A stretch of 64,000 nucleotides of DNA from the NCBI GenBank assembly GCA_016165875.1, contig JABBOT010000014.1:13331432-13395431 (forward strand). The letters are read 5' to 3'. Of the stretch, positions 1 to 13,300 are shown piece after piece; the first letter of the stretch is position 1; every line of letters starts with the position of its first letter. The position numbers were made by a program, and so were the translations under genes. The stretch comes from Acanthopleura granulata (lineage: Eukaryota > Mollusca > Polyplacophora > Chitonida > Chitonidae). A model generated the notes under the pieces. It worked only from the letters and a program-made list of their open reading frames with translations. It was not told where the DNA came from and ran no database searches.

Positions 1-1424
1 CAGAGCAGTGCTAAGTAAATTTCATGGAAGGGCAGAAAAACAGAGGCGTTTTAAGTCATTGGATTTCATTTTGGCTAATCTATTCCTTCCCAGCTGTTGC
101 TGAATACATGTACACAGTAAGCGGCCTTTATTGAACGTCTGTTATGTCCAAAGGTTAGTCTCTTCTCTTTTTGTTTCAAGGATATGACAATAAATCTGAA
201 ATTGCGTATGTGTCTTCTGGAAGATTGTGGCAGTTAGTTCATTGACATCTCAGCTGTGGCTTAAATGACTACAGCTATTCACTGAATGATGGCTAATTAG
301 CACTGAAGAGCCACTTCATGCTGGTGTTCTAGATTGCTCAACACTTTCCATATACATGATTATAAATCGGAAGTGAGTTACACAGTCATATCTCTAATCA
401 TTGATGATCAGGGTTGATAAATACAGAGCTGCTGTCATTTGAAGAAAGAAGACTGCATTGAAAACTCAGTGAACTAGACCATTCAAATCATGCCCCGCTG
501 TGCAAATTCTGACAAAAAAAGATTTGTAAGATTTTTATATTAAAAAGTTCTCTGTGACTGAATTTGGCATTTGCATTAGGTTTGGGGTGAGAAGCGTGCA
601 ATTATTACCCTAAAGATTCCTGTATAAATGACTGTGTCAGAATAATGTTAATGAAGTCAGGCTAGAAAATATACACATACTTCACACTCATGATTCTGCT
701 TAGAATTCTGCCATGGGATATTACTGTCCAATGCATGGTTGTAGATGGCCACAGCAAATGTCTGGTGCTGATCGTTCTGTTCCAAATGGCCAAGGGGGAC
801 AACTGATACAGCAATAAATGGAACAATTTGACACTAAGGAATGTGAGAAGATCTTTGTTATGTCAAAGGGAAGGGCTTTTTATGTACTCATGCAGCCAAA
901 TCATTATAAGTTATCATCTCTGCAAGTCAGGTTCATGGAATTTTATGCCAGCTGGGCCCTCTGATATGAGGGGATAAACTGAACACCCACGTAGCGCTGA
1001 CATGGGGAATGTGGTGCAGTTCTCTTGCAGCTAAGTTATAGCAAAACCAGGCATTGAAGTGTTCATGTTGAATTCAGTACCAATATTGCATTTTTACACT
1101 AATATTAATATAACACTGACAGTAAAAAGGGATGCAGTGCAGTGAAGCGTGAAGCGGTGTTGATATAGAGCAGAAAACAGCACGGCAACAACTAGTTAGT
1201 GTGGTTTTGAGAACAATGAAAATGGAAGTAAGTTGAATGACTAAAGAATCAATACGAAATTCTATAGATCTAGAATGGATATGCACAAGCTATGATGGCT
1301 AATAACAAGAAATGACCAAGGAATCAATGGCATATGGACATTAGATAGTACAAGATAGGGTTGGGGTTATGCTGAGGGTGCGGTTGGACTGGTGGGGATG
1401 GGGTCGGGTGAGGGTGGGAACCCT
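1..1424. other. No gene recognised
   Basis: Open frames here are short (70 codons or less) and resemble no protein I know. I see no splice-bounded coding exon and no repeat that I could match elsewhere in the window. An upstream N-terminal exon of the C7orf25 homolog was looked for here and up to 14.5 kb without success. Confidence 0.5.
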
Positions 1425-1650
1425 CACTGGTTGAGATCGTTAAGGTGTCATCTCGCTTTGACTATCGGGTCCTCATCCAATGAGATTGTATGTTTGAATC
1501 CACCATTTGCCTCTATAAGCCTAGAGGTTTGTCCAGCACCCAGCAAATGTCAATAGTTTGATTCTGTACTTTGTGAGATTTCCTCCACCAATGGACCTGA
1601 TCACATAGGCAGAACGTTTCCTAACGCGATCAAATAACAATCATATAAAT
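1425..1650 (+). repeat. Possible degenerate tRNA-related SINE
   Basis: A B-box-like stretch (TGTTTGAATCC) is followed by a splice-neutral body and an end reading GATCAAATAACAATC..AAATGAA, like the 3' end of the main SINE family of this window. A (TA)n microsatellite follows at about 1666-1682. The middle is too diverged to assign firmly. Confidence 0.35.
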
Positions 1651-2557
1651 GAACAAGTAAATGTATATATATATATATATATGAGCAGATATATGCTATG
1701 ATGTACTGTAGGCTGTTACATGGGTAATCTTCTTGATGTTGTACACATTTTCATCTGGTCAGGTTGTTTTATAATTCAACACCGTCTCTTTGACATTTTG
1801 AAACAGGTTCCATATTAAAGAAGGCAGGACTAACTGAAGCCTATGTCAGTAGCTCCATGTACCTAGGTATACATACCCAAGTGGCACCTAGGCCGTGTTA
1901 AGATGCGTGTTTTGAATGGATGACTGTATGAGATTGACAATTTCAACCATGACTCACATGTTACTCGTTTTGTCGGATTCTCAGAGATGTATTCATCTCG
2001 GAAAAATGTTCAAGGTTTATTTTTGGAAGGTAGGATGATTTCCTGCTGGAAAAATGTGAGTTTCACCACAGAAAGAAATATCTTCTGACCAAATTTATTT
2101 GCTGTAAGATGTGCAGTTTTTTTTTTTTCGTTGGCTTGTGTGCTGTTTGCATGTCTCTTATTTTTCATGGTTCTTCAAGTCAACTCCAAAAGCGTCAGAT
2201 CCTGTGTCTTAGTCGACACTAGCATACACCCTGGTGTTATAACGTCTCCAGAGTCGACATCTACCTGTGTCTTTATATATATAACAATATACATAACGAC
2301 CAGCCAAACTGCACTGTTGATAAATAGATGAGCACAAGCATCTGACTCCTTTACCATATCAGTATTACATTCCTGCAAAACATTTTCTTTCATTCAGAAA
2401 TGATATCCTGGTACTTATATTTGTATATGTAGATGCGCCAGCTGAATGAGTAGTGTTATACTATATCACCATGACTACTGGCTCGTTTCAGATCAGTGAG
2501 GTAACATGTTGTAGTCTATACCTGGTGCTCAGAAGGGTTGCATGAACATAAACAAGA

Positions 2558-2740
2558 TTTATTTATCTATTTATTTATTTGATTGGTGTTTTACGCCATA
2601 CTCAAGAGTATTTCACTTATATGATGGCGGCAAGCATTATTGTGGGAGGAAACTGAGCAGAGCCTGTGGGGAAACCCACGACCATCCGCAGGTTGCTGGC
2701 AGACCTTCCCACGTACGGTCGGAGAGGAAGCCAGCATGAG
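2558..2740 (-). mobile_element. SINE family 1, 3' part
   Basis: Minus-strand copy. On the + strand it starts with the (ATTT)n tail complement, then TTTTACGCCATACTCAAGA, TTTCACTTATATGATGGCGG, the GGGAGGAAACTGAGCAGAGC core and CCGCAGGTTGCTGGCAGACC. The copy stops before the tRNA-like head. Two spurious ORFs overlap it. Confidence 0.85.
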
Positions 2741-5540
2741 TAAACAAGATTTATGACAGGACATTACATTTGTCACTTATATATGTTAAGGCTAGTGCAC
2801 CTGTGATTTTGTGATTGTAACCTGATCGTCATTTTAGTGATATATCAGAGCTGACAGAATATGTCAGGTTGAGGTGATTCGTCATTAACAAATACAGCCA
2901 CACCAACTATGCTAGTTACGAGCTGTTGACAGAATTATTAGCAAGAGTCAGCTCTTCATTATTTTCATTGCAGTTAACTTCAGTGGCTTTTCATGCATGA
3001 ATCATGCAGCATGTAATTGTTCTAGTTTTCCTTGGCAACAGACACAATCAGGTGTTAATCAGATATTAATTTATCCATTATCCATTTATTTATTTTCTGT
3101 GTTAATACCAACTGTGCTGACCAGTAATTTTTGGGTGTCGAACTTTATTGGTCTATTGTGTGTGGAAAGAGAATACTTTTGGTGTAGTGCTAAGGACAAT
3201 AAGATTTCCTTACCGTTTTCAGTGCCTGCCACACATGATGCCCTCGTTATTGTTGCCGGTTTAACAGATAAGTGCTGTTATCGACAAGATGGCTTGTTAT
3301 CGGCTCAGCATTGAACAGCATCCTGCAACTTACAGAAGACGCAAATCGCCTTCCCTCCCTAGGAGATCCTACAATTAGGAAAGACATGAAGCTTATTTGA
3401 GTGTGAGATGCTAGACTTCTCTGAGGTTCAAAAGTGGGGAGCTCAGTTTTACAATGTAGCAAATTTATAGTGGCATTTTTAGCTTGCCTGTACTAAGCTC
3501 AGGCATAGTTTATGTAGTACCCTGAGCCTGGGTGTTAGTGTCCAATATCAGAGAAAGTAATGTTAAACAAAATGTAAGGGGTGGTATCTTAAAGAGTACT
3601 GCATGCACAATAACACGAGGGGGATATTCCATCGTTTATTCCATGTATGCATGCTAAATACCGTAAATTACCGAATTCCTGACTTAACGTACTGCATATT
3701 AGAATCTATCCACTACATGCGAGCTTTTTGGTAACCTTACTACCACATCTAAGTTTTGGTACGTACATCCAACATGTGTACGAACATGTGTTCACACTTC
3801 AGGCAGACAATCTGTACAGCAGTCCCTCAGCCAATGGACAAAGTATGGTGGTTTCCACCTGCTTCACATGGTTTTCTTCATGAATTAAATTGGAACAAAT
3901 ATGCCATTAGTCAGTATTCAAGCACAGGAGGGGACTAAGTAGATTTACACCATATCTGTCAGTCAGTCAGTTACAGACCATTCTTTTGGACATTTTCTTG
4001 TTCAGCAAAGTTGTGATGATTTGAACATTGGAACTATTACGGCTTCAACATGCATCAGGCAACTTCAGATCAGGTCTAATTTGGGGGTAATTTGTACATT
4101 TTCAACAGGTTATGGCAGTTCTTGTCTTGTTTTTGGAGTTTATAATTAATAATATTGAATTAAAAGCCTTAATTCCATTTTCAAATAACTCATGGCCATA
4201 TTTCTTCTCTTGTAATTATCATAGCCATATTCTGTGGGCTTGATCAGAGTGGTAAGGGACAGATGTTCTATTACCTCCATGAACATACATGTGTATTTTC
4301 TTGCGCAATGTATCAGTACTGTAATGTTACAAATTAATGTTATAGAATATTAATTTTAGTATTTTCCCAGTAGGATGTCATGCTATCTAACCATTTAACA
4401 AGCCATGATATACACGATTCTGGCTGAGAATCGGTTCCCCGTGGAGAGCCTCAGTCCATATGGTTGAGTTGTGAGGTGTTCTTGTAGTCATAAACATTCT
4501 AAGAGGAGATGAAAGTCGAGGAATGGGAGGAAAAAACTGCGTAGCTGATGCTGCTGGATTCTGTCAGGGTTGCATAGTTCCTCAGTCAGCCTGTTAGCCA
4601 GTAATTAGACGGACTCTCTGGAAGATAGAGTAGTGTGTAAAACTGTCAACAGGAGAATATTTACTCATGTGTGTTTGTAGTTCATTGATTACACACGAGT
4701 TTGATGCCCAAGCTGCACAAGCATCCAGTTGATTAGTGTAGTCATTGTGCCATGTGTTAGTTCTTATTATTTTGTGAGAGGGGGTGGGGAGAGGTGTTGG
4801 GGGAGGAGGCAACATGCTCCATATTAGGTTCTGTGAACAGCACAAGTGCGTGAAGTGTGTGTGTTTATGTTTGCAACAAGACATTCTTATCCTCATCTTG
4901 TACCCTGATGGATACCTTAATGCCCACATGTATAGCACCTAAACTTCATAAAAACTGCACGTACGTGATTAAAAATTTGCATAAATAACTTCAAATTTTT
5001 TTTTTATAATTGTCAGTAAAGCTTTGATGATCTATAACGTAACACTAGAAGTTATTGATTTGATTATGCAGATGATTAACAAGCTTCCACGGACGGGGGA
5101 CGGGGGTGAGGCGTATTCAGTTTCTACAAGCTCTCAAGAAGAGCCAAAGTTAGAGGCTCCCTGAATTGTTTATATTTTTGTCTGTAGGTGCTATCTGCTG
5201 CTGGCAGGAGGCCTGTAAATATGGTGTGTGAGTCAGGAATAGTTTGAGAGGCCCACCAACATGTGCACATGGTGATAATTATAGTAGAGTGTTCAATAGT
5301 TGGGGGAAGCAGGCTGTAGTAGGGTGATTAGAGGCACTTGTCATTGGGGTAAAGGATGAAGTGTGAGGTCAAACCTATTGAAGAACCCGGGATTTGTTGA
5401 TTCACAGGGTGCTCTCACTGCATGTGGTGACGTTATAAAGCAATCCACAACTCTTGTGTGACTGTTCGTGTATTCTGTAGCATATTTGTTCAGGTCTTCC
5501 AATAAACTGTGCATATCTGGTGTTCAGGAAATGGACATGC
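2741..5540. other. Intergenic; no gene recognised
   Basis: Apart from the dispersed repeat at 3484-3710, I see only short random frames. The 105- and 114-codon frames at 2997-3314 and 4594-4938 lack any domain, signal or conserved pattern and were not called. Confidence 0.5.
3484..3710 (+). repeat. Dispersed repeat family B, copy 1
   Basis: Contains AAAATGTAAGGGGTGGTATC, AGTACTGCATGCA, GGGGGATATTCCATCG and the end CCGTAAATTACCGAATTCCT. The same string of blocks in the same order recurs at 19297-19720, and in part at 24575-24690. No coding potential was seen, so the element type is unknown. Confidence 0.7.
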
Positions 5541-5551
5541 CTCATGCCGTT

Positions 5552-6830
5552 CTCCATCCCCTTCCCCTCTCCCGCTACCATCCCCATCCCCCTCTCCAGC
5601 TACCATCCCCACCCCCTCTCCAGCTACCATCCCCATCCCCCTCTCCAGCTACCATCCCCACCCCCTCTCCAGCTACCATCCCCATCCCCTCTCCAGCTAC
5701 CATCCCAACCCCTCTCCAGCTACCATCCCCATCCCCCGCTACCATCCCCCGCTACCATCCCCATCCCCCTCTCCAGCTACCATCCCCATCCCGCACTCTA
5801 GCTGTCATCCCCATCCCCCTCTCCAGCTACCATCCCAACCCCCTCTCCAGCTACCATCCCATCCCCCTCTCCAGCTACCATTCTCATTCACCACCAGCTG
5901 TTATCCCAATCCCCTATTTCAGGTATTATCCCCATCCCCCTCTCCAGCTACCATCCCCATCCCCCTCTCCAGCTACCATTCTCATTCACCACCAGCTGTT
6001 ATCCCAATCCCCTACTTCAGGTATTATCCCCATCCCCTCTCCAGCTATCATCCCCCACCACCCTCTCTCCAGCATTATCCCCAACCCTCTCCAGCTACCA
6101 TCCCCATCACCCACTCCAATACTATCCCCATCCCCTCTCCAGCTACCATCCCCATCCACCACTCCAGCTACTATCCCATCCCTCTCCAGCTACCATCCCA
6201 TCCCCCTCTCCAGCTACCATCCCAATCCCCTACTTCAGGTATTATCCCCATCCCCTCTCCAGCTATCATCCCCACCACCCTCTCCAGCATTATCCCCAAC
6301 CCCCTCTCCAGCTACCATCCCCATCCACCACTCCAACTACTATCCCCATCCCCCTCTCCAGCTACCATCCCCATCCACCACTCCAACTACTATCCCCATC
6401 CCCCTCTCCAGCTACCATCCCCATCCACCACTCCAACTACTATCCCCATCCCCCTCTCCAGCTACCATCCCCATCCCCCTCTCCAGCTACCATCCCCATC
6501 CACCACTCCAACTACTATCCCCATCCCCCTCTCCAGCTGTCATCCCCATCCCCCTCTCCAGCTACCATTCTCATCCACAACCAGCTATTATCCCAATCCC
6601 CTACTTCAGGTATTATCCCCATCCCCCTCTCCAGCTACCATCCCCATTCCCCTCTGCAGCTACTATCCCTATCCCCCTCTCCAACTACCATCCCCATCCC
6701 CCTCTCCAGCTGTCATCCCCATCCTCGGCATCCCCAACCTCCTCTCCAGCTGATATCCTCATCCCCTCTCCAGCTACCATACCCATTACCTGTATCCCAA
6801 ACCCCATCTCCCTAATTCTTCCATTTATAC
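5552..6830 (+). repeat. CT-rich minisatellite, about 24-25 bp unit
   Basis: About fifty tandem variants of CCCCATCCCCCTCTCCAGCT + ACCAT, with length variants that use TCACCACCAGCTGTTATCCC and TACTTCAGGTATTATCCCC as higher-order blocks. The unit rarely creates a stop, so frames of 460 and 414 codons stay open simultaneously and read as Pro/Ser/His/Tyr repeats. Two overlapping frames translating the same period is the signature of a repeat, not of a gene. No signal peptide, flanking exon or acceptor supports translation. Confidence 0.93.
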
Positions 6831-7712
6831 TGACCTGTGTACATTGTTAGTGCAATTAGCCATCAAATCGCCATTGATACCCCACTGTGACCTCCGGCCA
6901 AAAACTTTCTATGGCTTAGCTCTTAATACAGCCTGATATTTAATGTATGAACTTCAAATTAAGGTGGTAAAAGCCTTACCTCTTGCTTTCAGTCTTTCAT
7001 GGTGTACAAAAATTTTAAAAAGACACCTGATCCTCTACATGTATCTCAGATATATCTTTCCTGGTACAGGTATATATTTTATATAGCAGATTTCATCAGG
7101 CAGTCAAGTCACACTCTTCAGAAGATGGCCAGAGGCCTTTGTATTGATCGGGGAAGCCCAAGCATTAAGTATAATGTGTTCACATCTATGTGGAAGTAGA
7201 CTTGGTGTTATGGCCCGTGGATGTATGTCCACTGGTTGTCCATGCTACAACTGGACATGGCCCTTCCCTTGCAAGATGGCTGTCTGCCTTCTGAAGAAGC
7301 CAACCAAGAAGCCAACACTCAGTCAGTTTGACATGAAGACTTGAGAATGGAATAAAGAACACATGCATTTGTTACAGTTTTACATTCTTTAAGCTTTTAT
7401 TTTTTCCCAAGTTTATACTTAACACACAGTACACTGTTCAACACTTTCTTACATGATGATCTGAGTTCTGGCATTCTCTGCAGGAGAGGTAAAGAAAGCA
7501 ACAGGTCAGGTATCAACAGGTTAACTGGTACATTCTTATTGATAAAAGAGCAGCAGTGAAGCAACTTGATCGGAATAATGATGCCGGTTTGGTCGATGTC
7601 TCAGGTTAATTCAAAACCGTTATCAATTAAGACATGGTCAGCTAATGACAGAGGATTAAATGTGTTATGCACAGTGAACTGTGTTAACAGCTAATCTTAC
7701 GGAGGACTTGGG
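6831..7712. other. Intergenic; no gene recognised
   Basis: Only short random frames. An unremarkable stretch between the minisatellite and a SINE. Confidence 0.5.
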
Positions 7713-7965
7713 GATCCGTGGCTCAGGCGGTTAGCGCGCTAGCACAGCGCAATGACCCGAAGCCTCCCACCTGTACGGTCGCTGTGAATTCAATTTCAGC
7801 TCATGCTGGCTTCCTCTCCAACCGTATGTGAGAAGGCCTGCCAGCAACCTGCGGATGGTCATGGGTTTCCCCCATGCTCTGCCTGGTTTCCTCCCACCAT
7901 AATGCTGGTTGTATAAGTGAAATATTCTTGAGTACTTGGTAAAACACCAATCAAGTAAATAAATA
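7713..7965 (+). mobile_element. SINE family 1, near full length
   Basis: One of the best copies. The tRNA-like head contains an A-box (TGGCTCAGGCGG), followed by TTAGCGCGCTAGC and GCAATGACCCGAAGCCTCCC. The B-box region is GAATTCAATTTCA. The shared core is CAGCAACCTGCGGATGGTC, then TGGTTTCCTCCCACCATAAT, AAATATTCTTGAGTAC and AAAACACCAATCAAG, ending in an AAAT-type tail. Length is about 255 bp. The boxes indicate RNA polymerase III ancestry. The tail indicates mobilisation by a LINE. Confidence 0.92.
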
Positions 7966-8964
7966 CTGAGGACTAATATATATAAGTCCTCTGTAAGATT
8001 AATTGTAAAATGACATTATTATATATTGGAGGTACTTCACTATTGCTGTACATAAAATTCCTCTATGGCTCATATATTGTTGATAAAAGTATGTTTATTT
8101 ATTTTTGTTTGAGAACTCCGCCCTTCACTCCCTGTCATACCTGTAACTAACATCAAACACTGTTGTGGGTGTGGAATTGTACAGTTCAAATCACACTTAG
8201 GATTGATACCTCTGACTGTTGGTTGATCGAAATGGAATATTGTATGAACATCCTCCCTGATGTTTTATTGTTTGTACAAAGCTAAAAATGCTACAGATTA
8301 AGAGATGCCTTGATGGTGGTCAGTAAAGGACAGGACACTGTCTAATTGAGCTAGGTCATGATTCCTCTGACCATAACACTGGTCGCCATCGTGTTTAATG
8401 CACCAGTGTCAAAGTGTCCAAGTCCAGCGAAAGTAGAAGTGGACAGGAAATCGAGTGTAAGTGAAACCCCTCGGGGCTTGTGACATCCCACCAGGCCATG
8501 CAGCATGCCACTAGGGGAAGGAAATAAATTTCCTGTGGTGGTGAAACAGTAGAATGGTGAGTGAGGACTAGACATTTCTGATTGTGGTAACTGTACCCTT
8601 ATGAATATGACTTTGGCTTTATATTCCACACTATGTCGTTTCATCTGCATCTCTCAGCAGAAATATGAACAAGACTATTGTGTTTCTCATTACTAGTACA
8701 GTCAATATATAGTCGAGCTCATCGCCTTAGTTTGCAAATTGTCCACCAGAAATCAATACCGTGGTCGTGATATTCTTGGCTTCCCTTGACAAGTCCCAAG
8801 CTGTCCATGTATGGAACCCCAGCTGGCTTATTGGCCGCTTGGAAAAGTATATTCTTTTATCTCACTATATAGCAAATGGACCGTGATAATGTGTGATCAG
8901 TGCAAATGCACCCGTGTTATACCTGTCTGTTTGCACATGAAAAGATGAAAATTTTTTATGCATC
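7966..8964. other. Intergenic; no gene recognised
   Basis: A 99-codon minus frame at 8351-8650 has no recognisable domain. Nothing else is supported. Confidence 0.5.
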
Positions 8965-9173
8965 AGTTAAGCGGCTGCATTGCTTGATTTGCTAGGAGAA
9001 GCTATTGGCTGCAATGTTTGATGTGTCTGCAGATTGGCTGCAATGCTTGATGTGTCAGCGAAGAGGCTAAAATGCTAGATTTGTCAGCAAAGGGGCTGCA
9101 GTGCTTGATTTGTTAGCCTTAAGTGGCTGCCATTCTTGATGTTTCAGTAAAGTGGCTTGTCAGCAAAGTGGCT
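8965..9173 (+). repeat. Degenerate ~33 bp tandem array
   Basis: Variants of GGCTGCAATGCTTGATGTGT + CAGCAAAGT recur about six times with substitutions (for example GGCTGCAGTGCTTGATTTGT and GGCTGCCATTCTTGATGTTT). It directly abuts the cleaner 56 bp array that follows. Confidence 0.75.
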
Positions 9174-9634
9174 GATTCACAAAAGTGCAAGTACATATTT
9201 CCATGATTCACTGTGTGCTGTATTTAATTGATTCACAGCAATAGATGTACATATTTCCATGGTTCACTGTGTGCTGTATTTAATTGATTCACAGCAATAG
9301 ATGTACATATTTCCATGATTCACTGTGTGCTGTATTTAATTGATTCACAGCAATAGATGTACATATTTCCATGACTCACTGTGTGCTGTATTTAATTGAT
9401 TCACAGCAATACATGTACATATTTCCATGATTTGCTGTGTGCTGTATTTAATTGATTCACAGCAATACATGTACATATTTCCATGACTCACTGTGTGCTG
9501 TATTTAATTTACTCACAGCAATACATGTACATATTTCCATGATTCACTGTGTGCTGTATTTAATTTACTCACAGCAATACATGTACATATTTCCATGATT
9601 CACTGTGTTTAATTGATTCACAACAGGTACACAG
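9174..9634 (+). repeat. 56 bp tandem array, about 8 copies
   Basis: The unit consists of GATTCACAGCAATAGATGTA, CATATTTCCATG and a CACTGTGTGCTGTATTTAATT segment. Copies are 95% or more alike, so the array is young. The period is exactly 56 bp (for example 9241 to 9297). Later copies change ATAGATGTACAT to the palindromic ATACATGTACAT. Confidence 0.95.
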
Positions 9635-10307
9635 CAGATCGTATATGATGCATCATAGGCTTTTCTCTCAGTGCAACAAATGTTAATACGACAGTGAATT
9701 TTTAATGATTTCTAACTTATGACAGGCACACAAATTATTATTCAGGAGTAAACATTTGACAATAAACTTGTTTCATTTGAGTAATAATAAATTTTTAATT
9801 TTTTACTTTTTTCCTGTTTTTAAAATAATATGCAACCACATCAGTAAAATGTTTAACCCAGAGAGCCTAGACCAGTGTCTCGCCCAAAACGAACATAGCT
9901 GCGAGTTTCTCTTGCAGGCAATAACCTATAATGGCAATATGTGACACTTAGACTCATCCAAATGAAGGTTGAACTGGTAGTTGTCAAACAAGTCCTGTGT
10001 CTCTCTCAAATTAAAAACATAACATTTCAAAATTTAATGCCAAAGTTCACACACAGAAAAAACATTGTTATGTTATCTCTTTGAACTTGTTTGCTGTACG
10101 AGCTTGAGGGAAGAAGGATAAAGTTTCAGGCTTCCAGGGAGGACTTGATCAAATCTGACCTTTTTTGTGATTGTGTGTTGCCCCTGCTGCGCTTACAATG
10201 GCATGATGCGTCAGGAAATGCTGGTCTAGTACATGTACAATATGACAGAGTTGAGGGGATTATACCTCCATTATGTTAACATTATATTCTATGGTATAGG
10301 TTGATTT

Positions 10308-10372
10308 TTTTATTTATTTGATCGTCGTTCAAAACTGCACTCAAGAATATTTCTCTTAAATGATGATGGCCA
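10308..10372 (-). mobile_element. SINE family 1, 3' fragment
   Basis: TATTTATTTGATCGTCGTTC and ACTCAAGAATATTTCTCTTA match the minus-strand 3' end of the family. Identity is lost beyond about 10372. Confidence 0.6.
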
Positions 10373-10680
10373 CGTTTATAGATGTCACCAGGGATCTTTT
10401 TTCTGCAGCAGTGAGGACAAACCCTTAATGGCCTGTTAAAGCCAGCCACTGCGCAGACACCTGGCTGACATACACAGAAAAGTTTCTGAAAATTGTGCTC
10501 TGTTATGTTGATGCATACTTGGAACTACATATCCAGCAGGTCCAGGCTGAAGTATTTATTGCTCTCATATTAGGGAGCAGGTGCAGTGAGCTGTAATTTC
10601 CTGTGGAAATTTGTCATGTTTGGACTGCCAGGTTCAAAATATGGTTGGTATGCCAAAGTATTTCGAGGTCACATGATTTA

Positions 10681-10745
10681 GATAGATTTGTTTTGGTTCC
10701 TAGACAGATTTGTTTTGGTTCCTAGACAGATTTGTTTTGGTTCCT
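10681..10745 (+). repeat. Three tandem copies of a ~23 bp unit
   Basis: GATTTGTTTTGGTTCCTAGACA-type units repeat three times almost without change. Confidence 0.9.
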
Positions 10746-11740
10746 CACTGGGAAGAGAAAGGGGACTTTTAGTGATTTGCACAGTTTATCATTCTGTTTT
10801 GCAAATGATTTCAGCATACAGCACATTATTTCAGGAATCTTTTGACTGATAGGGCAATGGGACAAACATCAGAGTGAGTATATGTGTCACTAACCTATGA
10901 AATTATTTGATGATTTTGCACAGTTCCAGATGGAAAGGATAACCCCTTCTTCGCTTTATGTCTCATATAGATTATCATTTCCACCTTTCACGAGAACAGT
11001 ATTTATGATATTCAGCCTTTACTGTGCAATATTCTGTTTATTATTTATACTTTAACAGCGTCATAATTTTGTGTGTTTATAGAAGTTTTAAGCAAAGGTT
11101 TAGCTCCATAGACATTCAAGGATGTGTCAGCATCGTATGTATGGTGCCTTGTATGGCCCGGTGTCTTGTCAGGTGATATGCATGTTACCATTCACTGTAA
11201 ACTTGTATCAAGGCATCATCCCACTGAGCTCAGATTGGAACATTCTAAAACAAAATGTTTCCTTTTTTGACATCATGTCATCTGGGTGTTAAATATCAAA
11301 ATGTAACAACAAACATGCCAAGGTGATATTTCAGTATGGTGAAATATCCCTTTAATCAGTGAAGAAATCAGGGGATTTCATTGTTGTATAAATAACAAAT
11401 ACATGTATCTGGTAGTGGTGTGCATTTGTTTACACAGATCAAATATTTTCTTCTTAAGTGTGTTGCTCTTAGACTGTCTCAGTTGTTTTTGTCTGTCACT
11501 GGTGTGGCGTTCGCTCGTATAGACCGGCTTTGTGTATCATGTGTGCCAGTGTGGGTCACACTGAACCCTCTCTACATTAATGGACTGCATGCACACTTTA
11601 AATCAGCCGGGTATAAGATGGTTCAAGGAGCTCCATTATATTAATAGAGGATGGATCCATATTGTAAGATGAAAGGGGGAACTTATGTAATACATACATG
11701 TACTCGTTTTGGAAATTAAACATCTACATTCGTTTATAGG

Positions 11741-11864
11741 ATGGTCTGCTAGCAACCTGCTTGAGAGATGGGTTTCTCCAGAGCTCTGCCCAGTTTCCTC
11801 CTGGCGACATAATGCTGACTATCTTTGTATGAGTGAAATACCAATCAAATGAATAAATGAATGA
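11741..11864 (+). mobile_element. SINE family 1, headless 3' copy
   Basis: Starts in ATGGTCTGCTAGCAACCTGC, then AGCTCTGCCCAGTTTCCTCC, GTATGAGTGAAATA and CCAATCAAATGAATAAATGA. The head and part of the core are missing. Confidence 0.8.
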
Positions 11865-13260
11865 ACATCTACATTGGTGACCTGTATCTGTATGTATGCC
11901 CATGGGCATGCAGTGTTGTAGTGGTATGCATAAGGATTGCTAAAACAATGAACATTGAACTGTTATAAGGAGTTTAATAATTCAATTCATATATAGTTGT
12001 AACTCATGCATCTTTAACTTGTCACATCCAAGTTTGAAAAACAAGTACAAGACTTAACACTATATTGTTATTGTTATTAATCCGGTTGGTTGTCCAGTTG
12101 CCATTAGAGTTTGTGGTCAGCATTTACATGTTATTGTTGGTGGCCTGATCGACTGGATGTGTCTGCTTGCCACAGCCAGTGGATCCTTGAGCAATGAGGC
12201 TGAACAGTTTTGTATGTGTGTGTATATATATATATATATCCATGCAATTATACATATAGCTTGAAGTCAGTGAGTTTGTGAAGACTCTGGCTCAGGGCTG
12301 TTGACATTGGTTTTCTCTTGGGTCTGTCCGGTTTTGTCCTCCTTCCACCCTTATGGCTCTGTATCATTAGAAATAACATACGTGTAAATATTCTCAAAAG
12401 TCCAGCTGTGATCACCATAGAAATTTGGTTCCAAAATTCAAAGGATGTATGGAGGAAATCCTTTTGCAATAAATACAAAACCGTAGTTCCAAAGGATTTT
12501 CAACAAATAGTATTATTTAACCCATATAATCAAAGATTCTTTAAGACACCAAATCTTCAGCACTTTCTGTAAAATTTTCCAAGAGTGATGTGATAATATT
12601 CCTTATATCATGACGATTCCTGCAAATGTGATATTGAAAGCATTCAGACTATCCCAATCTTTATCATATCACATTGCTGTAAGGAAACAGAGATTTTGAC
12701 ATCAAAGTAGGCCTATCTCTTTAGATATTACATCATCAGTTTCAGTTTTTCTACATTCATAAGGCAGTCGTATCATTTGTAATAAATTTGACTTCGAAAA
12801 GGTACATTCATTAAAAGATTTTAATAAACATGTAATCCAGGTTTCCATAGCAACAGAAGGGTGTGCCTATAGGTTCTTTTGATACTGTGTCTGTTGTGGC
12901 TGTAGCCATGGTTTAACTATTAAAAGGAAACAAGAAAAGCCATTGTTCGTTAAGTTACAGCATTTATATTTTTAGCCAAAGCTCAAAGAACTGAAGATGT
13001 GATCAATGACATAGTCAGAGGCGACCTGTTCCTGCCCTTAAGGAAATAGCCCTCTGACATTTTCAAACAAGCACACCTGCCTATTAATCACATGTGTTCT
13101 TCAAAAGAAAATTGAAAGACTGATTATGATTCATATTCCGTTGAACATTAACTACATTTCCTTTTTTTCTGTTTCTTCCCATCATATACATGGACCTTTT
13201 GATCAGTTTAATTCATTGGCATTAGAATAGCAAAGAAATACAGGTTTGCAGATGTTTTGA

Positions 13261-13300
<40 letters not shown>

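Noticed and set aside
5468..6850. Pro/Ser-rich proteins of 460 and 414 residues
   Set aside because: They are overlapping frames of one minisatellite. The same repeat is open in more than one frame, with no signal, domain or splice context.
9241..9640. CRISPR-like array (regular 56 bp period)
   Set aside because: The whole 56 bp unit is repeated with no unique spacers, in eukaryotic DNA. It is a minisatellite.
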